Under the pieces are notes generated by a model. It did no database searches and was not told the origin of the DNA. It saw only the letters and a program-made list of their open reading frames with translations. Shown piece by piece: positions 37,438 through 47,407 of a DNA stretch of 47,559 bases; the first letter of the stretch is position 1, and the number at the start of each line of letters is the position of its first letter. The stretch lies in contig JADLEQ010000073.1 in assembly GCA_020846005.1 (NCBI GenBank), positions 1 through 47,559 on the forward strand. Direction: 5' to 3'. This DNA comes from Polyangiaceae bacterium (GTDB lineage Bacteria; Myxococcota_A; Polyangia; Polyangiales; Polyangiaceae). The position numbers and the translations under genes are program-made.

Positions 37438-37748
37438 GGGGCGCTTGCGTACCCGAGCGGGGAGGGGAGAGCAACGCGCTGCCGCCAGCCGCCGCGCGCC
37501 GCGGAGGGCGTGGAGGGCCGGGGCGGCCGGGGCCGGTTGCCAGGGTCGGAGATTCGGGGCATAGCTAGCCGCGCGCGGAACCCGGCCGGGACGGCGAGTC
37601 CGGCGGAGTCGCCACGCACACAGGCGCCGCCGGAGCCCCCTGCGTGCGCCGTCGAGTCCCCGGCGCCTCCGCCCCGCCCGCTGACCGGCCGACGGCGGTG
37701 GAGGGCCGCGGCCCGGCCCATGCCCCCCACGATGCTACGAGGCCCCCG
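37438..37748. other. Divergent intergenic region between bamD-like gene and greA
   Basis: This 311-base gap contains a rightward promoter candidate at 37537-37565. The rest is GC-rich with no supported small gene or clear RNA structure. Confidence 0.45.
37537..37565 (+). promoter_or_regulatory. Candidate greA operon promoter
   Basis: TTGCCA (37537-37542, five of six to consensus), 17 bases, CATAGC (37560-37565, three of six). It would give a greA leader of about 175 nt and drive greA-sulfatase, with yfgM and bamB further downstream. Confidence 0.35.
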
Positions 37749-38225
37749 ATGAGCGTCGAGAAGGTACCGATGACCCCGCAGGGCGCACAGAAGCTGCGCG
37801 AAGAGCTCGTCCGCCTGCGCGAGGAGCGCCCGAAGATCTCCCGCGAGATCGGCGTCGCCCGGGAGCACGGCGATCTCTCCGAGAACGCCGAGTACCACGC
37901 CGCCAAGGAGCGTCAGGGGATGGTCGAGGCGCGCATCAAGGACCTCGAGGACAAGCTCGCCCGCGCAGAGATCATCGATCCGGCCAGCCTGAGCGGCGAC
38001 AAGGTGCGCTTCGGCGCGACGGTGCAGCTGTTGAACTGCGACACCGAGGAGGAGGTCAGCTACCAGATCGTCGGCGCGGACGAGGCCGATCTGAACCGCG
38101 GCACCATTTCGATCTCCTCGCCGCTGGCGCGCGCGTTGATCGGACGCGAGCCGGGCGACGAGGTCGCCGTCACGCTGCCCGGCGGCAAGCGACGCTACGA
38201 GGTGGTGGCCGTCGAGTTTCGGTGA
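37749..38225 (+). CDS. greA: Transcription elongation factor GreA
   Basis: 158 residues, the standard GreA length. The N-terminal coiled coil begins [18 protein letters not shown] and carries the acidic tip [15 protein letters not shown], which enters the RNA polymerase secondary channel and stimulates transcript cleavage. The C-terminal FKBP-like domain includes [36 protein letters not shown] and [11 protein letters not shown] at 37749 matches the family start. It overlaps the membrane sulfatase gene by GTGA, an unusual partner. Confidence 0.97.
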   Translation: MSVEKVPMTPQGAQKLREELVRLREERPKISREIGVAREHGDLSENAEYHAAKERQGMVEARIKDLEDKLARAEIIDPASLSGDKVRFGATVQLLNCDTEEEVSYQIVGADEADLNRGTISISSPLARALIGREPGDEVAVTLPGGKRRYEVVAVEFR

Positions 38226-41200
38226 GCACGTCCGGTTCCTCGTCGGGTCCGGCTCCGCCCGGAGCGCCGTGGGTCAGCGTCGCCGCCGACGTGGTCGGGG
38301 GGATCGCCGCGGCCTGGCTCCTCGCGGCGCTCGAGATCGCCGTCGTCGGCCTCGAGATCGCGCCCTGCCTCGCCAGCTCCGAGGAGGGCTCCATCGCGCT
38401 CGCCGCGCTCGCGCCGATCCTGATCGCGGGGGCCGGCTCGCTCGGTGCGGCAGGAGGGCTGCTGGTCGCGCTCGCGCGCCGGGCCGAGCGTCACCGGCCG
38501 TCCGCCGCCTTCGCGGCCGTCTGGGTGGGCGCGGCGGCGGCTGCCGTCGCGTGGGGCGTCGGCTCGGGGCGCCACCTGGCGGCGCCCGGCGCCCGAGAAG
38601 GCTTCTCGCTGGGCGTCGGAGCGCTGGTGGGCGGCGGTTTCGCCGCGGGCGCTCGGCGCCTCGGGCGGGAGCTGCGAGAGCGTCCCGAGCGCGTCGCGAT
38701 CGCGGCCGCGATCGCCGTCGGGCTCGTCCAGCTCGCGAACCGGTTCGTGCTGGTCCGGCTCTACCCGGCGTTCCACCAGGGGTTGGCGGCGTCGGCGTGC
38801 GTCGGCGCAGCGTTCGTGGCGCCGGCGTTCGTGGCGCCGGCGTTCGTGGCGCCGGCGAACCTGGGGAGCCGTCTCCGCGCGTGGGCCGGGGCCGCGGCGC
38901 TGGCGATGGCGATCGCCGCTGCGCTGATCCCGCGCTCGGCGCGCGGGCTCGCGGGCTTCGACAACGTCCGCTTCCTGCTCCTCGACGCGGCGCCGCTCGG
39001 GGGCGAGGCGGTGCGGCTCGCCGCCGCGATCGCGCCGCCCCCCCCGCTCGAGCCGGCCCAGTGCGACCCCGGCAGCGCGTGCGCGCCGATCGAAGGGCGA
39101 CCGAGGACGCTCGACTGGTCGGAGCGCGACCTGCTCGTGGTCACCATCGACGCGCTGCGCGCCGACCACCTCGGCGCGTACGGCGACGCGCGCGGCCTGA
39201 CGCCCGCCCTGGACGACCTCGCGCGGACCGGCGTGAGGTTCGAGCGCGCGTACGCCGCCACGCCCCACACGTCGTACTCGGTCGTGTCGCTGATGACGGG
39301 CAAGTACATGCGACCGCTGCTCCTGCAGGGCGCCGGTGAGGACAGCGACACGTGGGCCGGCCTCCTCCGGGCGTACGGGCGGAGGACGGCCGCGTTCTAC
39401 CCGCCCGCGGTCTTCTTCATCGACGCCGAGCGCTTCGAGCCGTTCCAGCGCCGACAGCTCGACTTCGAGTACGCGAAGGTGGAGTTCGCCGAGGGGGCGC
39501 AGCGGGTCCAGCAGGTCCAGGCGTACCTCGAGGCGCAGCCTCGCGAGCAGCGGCTGTTCGTCTGGGTGCACCTGTTCGCGCCGCACGAGCCCTACGTGCG
39601 GCACGAGCGCTTCGATCACGGCGAGGACGACCGGGGCCGCTACGCCTCGGAGGTGGCCTTCGCCGACGAGACGACGGGCGCCCTCGTCCGGGCGATGCGA
39701 GCGGTGCGCCCCGAGGCGGTCGTGCTGGTCACCGCCGATCACGGCGAGGAGCTGGGCGACCATGGAGGGCGCTATCACGGCACCACCGTCTATGAGGAGC
39801 AGGTGCGGGTCCCGCTGCTGGTGAGCGCACCGGGCGCCCTCGCGCCCCGCGTGCTGCGCGCGCCCGTTCAGACGATCGATCTGCTCCCGACGGTGCTCGC
39901 GGCCGTGGGCGTGCCGCGCCCGCCTCGGATCCGGGGGCGCGACCTCGGCGGGCTCCTCACCGGCGCCGACGCCGACGACCCCGCGGGCGGCTTCGCGTTC
40001 GCGGAGACGGACGAACAGACGATGCTGGCCGAGGGCCCCTGGCGCCTCGTCTGCGCGCGGCGGCTCGGCGCGTGCCGGCTGTTCGACCTCGCGGCGGACG
40101 CGGCCCAGACGCGCGATCTCGCGGCGGCCGAGCCCATGCGCCTGGAGACGCTACGGCGGAGGAGCCGTGAGCTCGGCGCCTCGCACGGTCGCTACGAGTC
40201 GACCGGGCTGCGCGCGGAGGGCAAGGGGTGGCCAGCGCCGATCCTGCGTGGGCTGTCTGGCGACGGAGACGCCGCCGAGGAGATCGCGCCGCTGCTCGAC
40301 GACGCCGATCGGGAGATCCGGCGCAAGGCGGCCGAGCTCGGCTTCCGGCTCCGGCGGGCCGAGCTGGCGCCCGCGCTCCGCCTGGCCCTGGTCCGCGACG
40401 AGGACGCCACAGTGCGCGGGTGGGCGGCGCTCGCGCTGACGCGGCTCGGCGAGGGGGCGCCGCTCGTCGTCGAGCTGCTCGCGAGCGAGGACATCGCGTG
40501 GCGGCGACTCGCCGCCCTCGCGCTCGCCGAGGCGGGGGATCCTCGCGGCGAGGAGACGCTGCTCGCCTGGTGGCGAGACACCGCTGCGCGCGATTTCGAC
40601 CGCTCCCGGGAGCTCATCGCCGCGTTCGGGAGGATCCGATCGCGCGCGGCCGTGGGCGAGCTGCTCGACGCGCTCGGCGACCTCCGGCTCCGCCCGCACC
40701 TGGCGGCGGCGCTCGCCGCGATCGACGAGCCGGTGGCGCGGCCCGCGCTCGTGCGCGCGCTCGCCACCGAGCGCTACCACGGGACCCGGCGCGCGCTGGC
40801 CGAGGCGGTCGTGGCGCTCGGTGGCGGGCCGGAGCTCGCCGGGCCGCTCGCATACTTCCTGGGTGTGCCCGATCCGCTCCCGGGAGGGCTCGAGCTGGCG
40901 GAGCGCGCCCGGATCGTCGATCGCATCGGCGGCCCCGACACCGCGACGCTGGCGCGCCTCGCGCGCTCGACCGGCGAGCCCCAGTCGGCTCGGGTGATCG
41001 TCCCGAAGGGGTCCCAGGCGCGCCCCGGCGTGTGGCTGTGGATCCGCGGGCGGAACGCCCGCGCCGAGCCCAGCGCGGTTCGGATCGGGGTCGGCGAGCC
41101 GCTGCCCGGCGAGGCGGGGCGCTGGTCCCGGTCGCGAGTCCACGAGGTGCCGGTGCCGCCCGGAGCCTTCGAGCTGCGGGCGGCGGTCCCGCCGGATCTC

Positions 41201-41389
41201 GGCGTCCGCTCAGGCCGCCCGGCGACCCTGCGCGTCGCGACGGGGCAGGGGGTGACCCTCACCTCGCTCGCCGTGCTGCCGGAGGAGCCCGAGCTCCCGC
41301 CCCCGCCGCCGTCGCCCTGGCGCCCGGGCGACGCCGCACCGGCCGCCTCCGCGGCGCCGCCGCCCGGGCGCGCCGGGGCAGGGGAGTGA
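38222..41389 (+). CDS. Membrane-anchored sulfatase/phosphatase-superfamily protein fused to HEAT repeats
   Basis: 1055 residues from GTG at 38222. About six or seven hydrophobic helices occupy residues 18-240. A sulfatase-like domain (~300-640) follows, with the metal site [16 protein letters not shown] and [18 protein letters not shown]. The nucleophile region reads [16 protein letters not shown]; the CxPSR formylglycine motif of true sulfatases is missing and a Thr or Ser is in its place. Thus a phosphotransferase or hydrolase of the alkaline phosphatase superfamily is more likely than an arylsulfatase. Residues ~680-930 form HEAT-like repeats ([34 protein letters not shown]). A C-terminal beta region and Pro/Ala tail complete it. 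Substrate unknown. Confidence 0.87.
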   Translation: MSTSGSSSGPAPPGAPWVSVAADVVGGIAAAWLLAALEIAVVGLEIAPCLASSEEGSIALAALAPILIAGAGSLGAAGGLLVALARRAERHRPSAAFAAVWVGAAAAAVAWGVGSGRHLAAPGAREGFSLGVGALVGGGFAAGARRLGRELRERPERVAIAAAIAVGLVQLANRFVLVRLYPAFHQGLAASACVGAAFVAPAFVAPAFVAPANLGSRLRAWAGAAALAMAIAAALIPRSARGLAGFDNVRFLLLDAAPLGGEAVRLAAAIAPPPPLEPAQCDPGSACAPIEGRPRTLDWSERDLLVVTIDALRADHLGAYGDARGLTPALDDLARTGVRFERAYAATPHTSYSVVSLMTGKYMRPLLLQGAGEDSDTWAGLLRAYGRRTAAFYPPAVFFIDAERFEPFQRRQLDFEYAKVEFAEGAQRVQQVQAYLEAQPREQRLFVWVHLFAPHEPYVRHERFDHGEDDRGRYASEVAFADETTGALVRAMRAVRPEAVVLVTADHGEELGDHGGRYHGTTVYEEQVRVPLLVSAPGALAPRVLRAPVQTIDLLPTVLAAVGVPRPPRIRGRDLGGLLTGADADDPAGGFAFAETDEQTMLAEGPWRLVCARRLGACRLFDLAADAAQTRDLAAAEPMRLETLRRRSRELGASHGRYESTGLRAEGKGWPAPILRGLSGDGDAAEEIAPLLDDADREIRRKAAELGFRLRRAELAPALRLALVRDEDATVRGWAALALTRLGEGAPLVVELLASEDIAWRRLAALALAEAGDPRGEETLLAWWRDTAARDFDRSRELIAAFGRIRSRAAVGELLDALGDLRLRPHLAAALAAIDEPVARPALVRALATERYHGTRRALAEAVVALGGGPELAGPLAYFLGVPDPLPGGLELAERARIVDRIGGPDTATLARLARSTGEPQSARVIVPKGSQARPGVWLWIRGRNARAEPSAVRIGVGEPLPGEAGRWSRSRVHEVPVPPGAFELRAAVPPDLGVRSGRPATLRVATGQGVTLTSLAVLPEEPELPPPPPSPWRPGDAAPAASAAPPPGRAGAGE
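38810..38854 (+). repeat. Three perfect 15-bp tandem repeats in the sulfatase gene
   Basis: Units at 38810-38824, 38825-38839 and 38840-38854 are identical and encode three Ala-Phe-Val-Ala-Pro blocks in the membrane region. Perfect identity marks a recent in-frame slippage event. Confidence 0.9.
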
Positions 41390-41453
41390 GGGCGCCCAGC
41401 CCAGGGCACGACTCGCTCGCCCTGGAGAGCGGCGTGCACTAGGGTTCGCCGCC

Positions 41454-42803
41454 GTGTCCGAGGACGACCCCGAGAAGCGCTCCAAGCGAGCCGAGCGACG
41501 CAAGCAGCGAGCGGAGGCCGACGCGCCGCCCGCAGGCGAGGTGCACGACGAGTCGGACGGCGCCGAGCGCCCCGACGACGACTCCGAGCCGGATCCCGCG
41601 GGGGACGAGGCGTCGGCGGAGGGCGGCTCACCCGAGGAGGAGCCCGCGCCCCGCCCACGCAACCGCCGGGAACGCCGCGCGGCGAAGGCGCGCGGCGAGG
41701 AGGAGCTCGACGCCGAGGAGGAGCGGCTCGCGCGCGACCGAAACCGGCGGATGCGGCAGCAGCGCTCGAAGGAGCGCCAGCGGGAGCGCACCGCCGCGGT
41801 GGCCGCCGGCCTCGACGCGAGCGAGATGGTGGACGACGCCTTCACGCGATTCACTGCCGCTTCCGGCAAGTTCCTCCGGCAGAACGCGACGGCGCTCCAG
41901 TGGGCCGCGCTGCTGGCGGTCGCGGGCGGGCTCGGGTGGACGATCTGGTCCTGGCGCGCCGATCGCGTCGCGGAGGCGACCACGCTCGACCTCACCAAGG
42001 GCCTCGCGGCCGACACCGACGCCACGATCCGAGCGCGCGTCGAGCGGGCGCAGGCTGCGACGGACTACGGCTTCCAGGTCGAAGAGGTATACCCTGTACC
42101 GCCGTTCCCGGACGAGACGGCGCGCCTCCAGGCGGCCGAGGCCGGGTACCGCGCGACGACCGCGGGCTCGGGCCCAGCGGCCGTCGTGGCGAAGCTCGGG
42201 CTCGCCGGGGTGCTCTACGACCAGGGGAAGTGGGACGAGGCCAAGAGCACCTACGAGGCGGTCAAGGCGACCGACCTGGCGCGGCGGGACGTGGACGTGC
42301 GGGCGCGCTGCATCGAGGGGATCGCCTTCGCCCTGGAGGCGAAGGGCGACGCCGACGCGGCCGAGAAGGTGTTCCGTGAGCTGGAGGCGCTCGAGGTGCC
42401 CCAGTTCACCCTCCTCGGGCTCTACCACCGCGCCCGGCTCACGGTCGCGCGCGGACAGACGGACGCCGCGAAGGCGCTGATCCAGCAGGCGAAGGAGAAG
42501 CTCGACCAGACGAAGGACGCCGCCGTCCCCACGGCCTACCTGCAGCGCCAGCTCCAGGAGCTCGAGGCGGTCGTCGACCCTGCGGTCGGGGCCGCGCTCG
42601 CAGCCGGGATGGGTGAGCTCACGCCGGAGACCCTCGCCAAGCTCGAGCAGATCGAGAAGCAGGTGAAGGAGGACCCGACCAAGCTCCAGGAGCTGCTCCG
42701 GTCGTTGGGCAAGCTCGAGGTGCCCCGGGATCTGAACTCGCCGCCTCCGGCACCGGCGCCGGTACCCCCCGCGCCGATCCCTGCGCCGGTGCCGTCGCCG
42801 TGA
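41454..42803 (+). CDS. YfgM-like TPR membrane protein
   Basis: 449 residues from GTG at 41454. A charged, disordered N-terminus of about 140 residues (Glu/Arg/Asp-rich) precedes one membrane helix, ALQWAALLAVAGGLGWTIWSW. The C-terminal part is TPR-like: AAVVAKLGLAGVLYDQGKWDEAKSTYE, then repeats, coiled segments and a Pro/Ala tail. E. coli YfgM is a SecYEG-associated chaperone encoded just before bamB, and the same order is seen here. The long acidic/basic N-terminus is an addition. It overlaps the next gene by GTGA. Confidence 0.8.
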   Translation: MSEDDPEKRSKRAERRKQRAEADAPPAGEVHDESDGAERPDDDSEPDPAGDEASAEGGSPEEEPAPRPRNRRERRAAKARGEEELDAEEERLARDRNRRMRQQRSKERQRERTAAVAAGLDASEMVDDAFTRFTAASGKFLRQNATALQWAALLAVAGGLGWTIWSWRADRVAEATTLDLTKGLAADTDATIRARVERAQAATDYGFQVEEVYPVPPFPDETARLQAAEAGYRATTAGSGPAAVVAKLGLAGVLYDQGKWDEAKSTYEAVKATDLARRDVDVRARCIEGIAFALEAKGDADAAEKVFRELEALEVPQFTLLGLYHRARLTVARGQTDAAKALIQQAKEKLDQTKDAAVPTAYLQRQLQELEAVVDPAVGAALAAGMGELTPETLAKLEQIEKQVKEDPTKLQELLRSLGKLEVPRDLNSPPPAPAPVPPAPIPAPVPSP

Positions 42804-44053
42804 CGCCGCTCGGGGGTCGCCCGTCGCCCCGCGCGTCGGCGCTGCTCGGCCTGGCGGGGATCGCCGCCGCGTGCAGCTCCATCCGCGGCGCGAACCCCGA
42901 GCTCCCCACGTGGGTGCACCGGCCGTCCGGGGCGCTCGCGGTCATCTTCTCGCGCCCGGTCGTCGCCGAGTCGCGCCGCGTCGGCGAGCCGTGGGAGCTC
43001 GGCCGCCCGGAGCTCGACACCCAGGGGCGCAGGGTATTCGTCGGATCGAGCGATCGCGGGCTCTACGCGCTGCGGGCCCAGGACGGGCAGCCGCTCTGGC
43101 GCTTCGAGACGCTCTCGTTCGTGCAGTCGGCGCCCCTCTACGACCCGACCGAGGACGTCGTCTACTTCGGCTCCAACGACGGCGCGCTCTACAAGGTGCG
43201 CGCGCTGGATGGCGAGCTGCTCTGGCGCTTCGCGACGAACGCCGAGATCGCGCGCCGGCCGGTGCTCGAGGGCGGCACGCTCTACGTCGCGAACGCGAAC
43301 GACACCGTGCTCGCGCTCGACGCCCGGACGGGCGCGCAGCGCTGGGTGCAGCACCAGGCGCCGGCCCAGGGCATGGAGATCGCGGGCCACTCCGGGGTGG
43401 CCGTGTGGCGGGGCGCTGTCTACGCGGCGTTCAGCGCGGGGACGGTCGCCGCCTTCGATGCCGTGACCGGCGACGAGCGGTGGCCGCCGGTCGATCTCGC
43501 CGCCGAGGCCGAGGCGCAGCTCGGCGAGGTGCCCGCCTACCTGGACGTGGACACGACGCCGGTGCCCGACGCGGCGCCGAGCGGCCCCGTCGTCTACGTG
43601 GCGGCGTACGTCGGCGGCGTGCACGCGCTCGACGCCGACGGCGGCAACCCCGTCTGGGCGAACCCGGCCGTGGCCGGCGCGACGGGCCTCACGCTCTACA
43701 CCGAGCCCGCGCACACCGGCCGCGACGGCGCCCCGCGGGAGCCGACGCGGCTGCTGCTGGTCGCTTCGGGGACGAGCGGGCTCTGGGCGCTCGACCCGGA
43801 GACGGGAGCGGAGATCTGGCGCCGCCCGGTGCCCGCGGGGGGGCTCACGGCGCCCGTCCCGTGGCAGGGCGCGCTGCTCGTCTCGTCGAGCACGCTCGGC
43901 CTGTTCCTGGTCTCGCCGCGCGAGGGCGCGGTCATCGACGGCCTCCACACCGGCGACGGCGTCAGTATGGTGCCCGCGGTCCACGGCCGGCGCGCGTTCG
44001 TCACGACGAACGGCGGCCGGCTGCTGAGCCTCTACGTCGCGCCGCCTCGCTGA
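42800..44053 (+). CDS. bamB: BamB-like PQQ-repeat beta-propeller lipoprotein
   Basis: 417 residues from GTG at 42800. The signal ALLGLAGIAAAC ends in a lipobox Cys. Repeated propeller blades follow with the PQQ-repeat ending, such as VFVGSSDRGLYALRAQDGQ, VYFGSNDGALYKVRALDG, LYVANANDTVLALDARTG and VYAAFSAGTVAAFDAVTG. BamB is an outer-membrane assembly lipoprotein in the BAM complex. The yfgM-like neighbour upstream and a bamD-like gene nearby support this. Other PQQ propellers lack this context. It converges on the MBL gene across the dif-like region. Confidence 0.85.
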   Translation: MTPLGGRPSPRASALLGLAGIAAACSSIRGANPELPTWVHRPSGALAVIFSRPVVAESRRVGEPWELGRPELDTQGRRVFVGSSDRGLYALRAQDGQPLWRFETLSFVQSAPLYDPTEDVVYFGSNDGALYKVRALDGELLWRFATNAEIARRPVLEGGTLYVANANDTVLALDARTGAQRWVQHQAPAQGMEIAGHSGVAVWRGAVYAAFSAGTVAAFDAVTGDERWPPVDLAAEAEAQLGEVPAYLDVDTTPVPDAAPSGPVVYVAAYVGGVHALDADGGNPVWANPAVAGATGLTLYTEPAHTGRDGAPREPTRLLLVASGTSGLWALDPETGAEIWRRPVPAGGLTAPVPWQGALLVSSSTLGLFLVSPREGAVIDGLHTGDGVSMVPAVHGRRAFVTTNGGRLLSLYVAPPR

Positions 44054-44067
44054 GCGCTGCGAGCGGC

Positions 44068-44100
44068 GCCGGGCCACGTCCGGGGCCCTCGCGACCCGGC
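44068..44100 (+). terminator. Hairpin after bamB-like gene
   Basis: GCCGGG (44068-44073) pairs with CCCGGC (44095-44100), with further GGCC pairing possible inside. It begins 15 bases after the stop and ends seven bases before the dif-like site. No T tract. Confidence 0.35.
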
Positions 44101-44106
44101 CTGATG

Positions 44107-44134
44107 AGTTGACATAATGTTTCTTATGCGATCC
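44107..44134 (-). other. dif: dif-like XerC/XerD recombination site
   Basis: Read on the minus strand, an 11-base arm GGATCGCATAA, a 6-base centre GAAACA and an 11-base arm TTATGTCAACT line up with E. coli dif without gaps: 20 of 28 bases are identical and half of the eight mismatches are in the variable central region. CATAA and TTATG form the expected inner inverted repeats. The spot is an AT-rich island in the gap between two convergent genes. Nothing mobile flanks it, so a chromosome dimer-resolution site is the simplest reading. A TTGACA on the plus strand is part of the arm. Confidence 0.8.
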
Positions 44135-44166
44135 GCTGCGGCGAAACGGGTTCTCCGCTGGGGCCT

Positions 44167-44188
44167 GGCGGCGCGCCCCGGCGCCGCC
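44167..44188 (-). terminator. Hairpin after the MBL phosphodiesterase gene
   Basis: GGCGGCGC (44167-44174) pairs with GCGCCGCC (44181-44188) around a six-base loop, directly past the stop codon on the minus strand. No T tract. Confidence 0.4.
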
Positions 44189-44189
44189 C

Positions 44190-44966
44190 TCACACGCGCC
44201 GGGTGTCGAGTTGCTCGTTCAGGCCGAGGACCGAGAGGTTCACGCCCTTGAGCCGCGCGCACTCTTGCTCGACCTCGCTCTGGAACACCGGCTTGATGTG
44301 GTAGAGCAGCGTCGGGAGATCTCGGGGCCGGCCGTACTTCAGCAGGTCCCTGTGGAGCGTCCGCGGCGTATGGTGGCCGCTGATCGTGGCGAGCTTCTGC
44401 TCCCGGTTTGGGAAGCTCACCTCCATGAGGAGCGCCTTGAGGTTCTTCTCGGCGCGGAGCAGCTCCCAGAAGGCGTCCGTGGGGCCGGTGTCGCCGCTGT
44501 ATGCGATGGTGGCGTCGGGCCCCGCGATGATGAAGCCGGCGGAGTCGATGGTGTGATTCACCGCCACGGACTGGACGGCGTAGCCAGCCACGTCGACGCG
44601 CTTGCCGTGCTTCAGCTCGACGAAGCGAATCGTCGGGCGGCTCTTGTTCGGGATGACGGAAAAATCCGGCCACAGCTTGTTGTTGAAGAAGTGCTTCTTC
44701 AGCACCTGGATGGTCGGCCGCGTGGCGGCGACGACGAGCGGCTCGCAGTCGGCCTGGCAGCGGTTATCGGCGATCGTCGCGAGATCCCGGACGTGATCGA
44801 GGTGCGCGTGGCTCACCAGGCACGCCTGAAGCCGGAACTGCGCCTCGAGCTCCAGCCCGCTGGTCAGCGACCCGGCGTCGATGGCCATGCGCTCGTCGAC
44901 CACGAAGGCGCTCGTCCGGTGACGCGGCGTCTCGCCGCCGTGGCAGCCGACGACCCTCAGCTCCAC
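44190..44966 (-). CDS. Metallo-beta-lactamase fold protein, class II cyclic-nucleotide phosphodiesterase type
   Basis: 258 residues from GTG at 44966. Metal ligands are visible in CLVSHAHLDHVRDL (HxHxDH), in VNHTIDSAGFII and in IAYSGDTGPTDAFWE, with a late His in SGHHTP. The HAHLDH motif and spacing resemble class II cAMP phosphodiesterases (yeast PDE1, bacterial CpdP). Usual class II enzymes have Gly or Ser after HxHLDHxx; here the residue is Asp. A general MBL hydrolase is therefore possible. No signal peptide. It lies downstream of groEL on the same strand with a 234-base gap. Confidence 0.8.
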   Translation of the reverse strand: MELRVVGCHGGETPRHRTSAFVVDERMAIDAGSLTSGLELEAQFRLQACLVSHAHLDHVRDLATIADNRCQADCEPLVVAATRPTIQVLKKHFFNNKLWPDFSVIPNKSRPTIRFVELKHGKRVDVAGYAVQSVAVNHTIDSAGFIIAGPDATIAYSGDTGPTDAFWELLRAEKNLKALLMEVSFPNREQKLATISGHHTPRTLHRDLLKYGRPRDLPTLLYHIKPVFQSEVEQECARLKGVNLSVLGLNEQLDTRRV

Positions 44967-45013
44967 CGCGGCCGACGCTCCCGCCGTCGTGCAGGTGCGC
45001 CCTGATCGGACGA

Positions 45014-45048
45014 CGGGCGCTGGTTCATCCTGAACAGTCTAGCGCCCG
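45014..45048. promoter_or_regulatory. Nested inverted repeat upstream of the MBL gene
   Basis: CGGGCGCT (45014-45021) pairs with AGCGCCCG (45041-45048); inside, GTTCA and TGAAC pair around TCC. It may be an operator or an RNA hairpin at the end of the groEL transcript. The rest of 44967-45200 shows nothing clear. Confidence 0.35.
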
Positions 45049-45200
45049 GCGGTCCCGGCGGTCAAAGCCGCGGCAGGCCCGCGGTGCATGCGCTCCGCAC
45101 CGAGCGGGCCCTTCGAGGCCACACGCGGCCCGAAGCGCCCCATCCGACGACCCCGGAGCCGCCCCGCGAGCGCCGGCAGGCTACGCGGGGCTCACGGGGC

Positions 45201-46868
<1,668 letters not shown>

Positions 46869-46922
46869 GGGATCCTCCTGCGGCAGCGCGCCAGGCTGAG
46901 GCGCGCGGAAATTCTGCCGCGC

Positions 46923-46951
46923 CTCTTATGTACGCCGAGGGTCCAGGTCAA
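46923..46951 (-). promoter_or_regulatory. Candidate groEL promoter
   Basis: On the minus strand, TTGACC (46951-46946), 17 bases, TAAGAG (46928-46923), leaving about a 45-nt leader before the AGGAGG and ATG. CATAAG two bases earlier is an alternative -10. Confidence 0.35.
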
Positions 46952-47080
46952 GGGCGGCGGTTGGCACTTGCGTGGCGCACCGGCCTCGGCTATGCGTTCG
47001 CACCCCGGTTTCTCCCAAGCCGGGCAAGGAGCCGCGGCGCGTGCCCGCCGGCTCACGGATGACAACCCTCCCGAGCTCAC

Positions 47081-47151
47081 TGGGGAATCGTCTAAAGGCA
47101 GGACTACGGATTCTGGTTCCGTGTATCTAGGTTCGAATCCTAGTTCCCCAG
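47081..47151 (+). tRNA. tRNA-Gln (anticodon CTG)
   Basis: The acceptor arms TGGGGAA (47081-47087) and TTCCCCA (47144-47150) pair; the discriminator is G47151. The anticodon stem ACGGA/TCCGT encloses the loop TTCTGGT with anticodon CTG at 47113-47115. The T arm is CTAGG, TTCGAAT, CCTAG. CCA is not encoded. It reads Gln CAG codons. Confidence 0.95.
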
Positions 47152-47180
47152 CAGCGGCCCGCGCACCAGAGCGGGCCCCC

Positions 47181-47252
47181 GGCCCCATCGTCTAGCGGTT
47201 AGGACATCGGCCTCTCACGCCGGTAACGCGGGTTCGATTCCCGCTGGGGTCG
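47181..47252 (+). tRNA. tRNA-Glu (anticodon CTC)
   Basis: Acceptor arms GGCCCCA (47181-47187) and TGGGGTC (47245-47251) pair with one G:U; discriminator G47252. The anticodon stem TCGGC/GCCGG holds the loop CTCTCAC, anticodon CTC at 47214-47216. The T arm is GCGGG, TTCGATT, CCCGC. CCA is not encoded. It lies 29 bases after tRNA-Gln and is probably co-transcribed. Confidence 0.95.
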
Positions 47253-47270
47253 CCGTCTGGCCTGTGCTTG

Positions 47271-47323
47271 CCCCTCGCGCCTGGGTGTCCCCCCTCGCGG
47301 GGGGACCGCCCAGGCGAGAGGGG
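47271..47323 (+). terminator. Large GC hairpin downstream of the tRNA pair
   Basis: The inner stem TCCCCCC (47288-47294) pairs with GGGGGGA (47299-47305), then CGCCTGGG (47278-47285) with CCCAGGCG (47309-47316), then CCCCT (47271-47275) with AGGGG (47319-47323), with small bulges. It starts 18 bases past tRNA-Glu and could end the tRNA transcript, although no T tract follows. Confidence 0.5.
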
Positions 47324-47331
47324 CTGCGCCA

Positions 47332-47407
47332 GGGGGCGCCCCCGATTGCTTGTGGCGCACGGGGGCCCAGCCCCCGTGCGAGCGCGGGGGGCCCCATCCC
47401 CCCGCGC
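47332..47407. repeat. Cluster of three further perfect inverted repeats
   Basis: A palindrome GGGGGCGCCCCC lies at 47332-47343. A 10-bp stem follows, 47356-47365 with 47371-47380 (loop CCCAG), then another 10-bp stem, 47382-47391 with 47398-47407 (loop CCCCAT). The remaining bases 47408-47559 hold no gene or element that I can recognise. Confidence 0.7.

Noticed and set aside
38195-39778. Long open frame antisense to the sulfatase gene
   Set aside because: Composition is Arg-rich shadow sequence; the plus strand carries membrane helices and metal motifs.
44109-44131. TTGACA as the -35 box of a promoter
   Set aside because: No -10 box follows at 16-18 bases and both neighbouring genes converge here; the bases are better explained as the XerD-side arm of a dif-like site.
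46955-46975. Sigma-54 promoter (TTGGCAC followed by TTGC)
   Set aside because: The GG and GC elements are not at -24/-12 spacing, and no gene starts downstream on that strand at a suitable distance.
46869-46980. CIRCE operator before groEL
   Set aside because: No TTAGCACTC-N9-GAGTGCTAA-type repeat is present.
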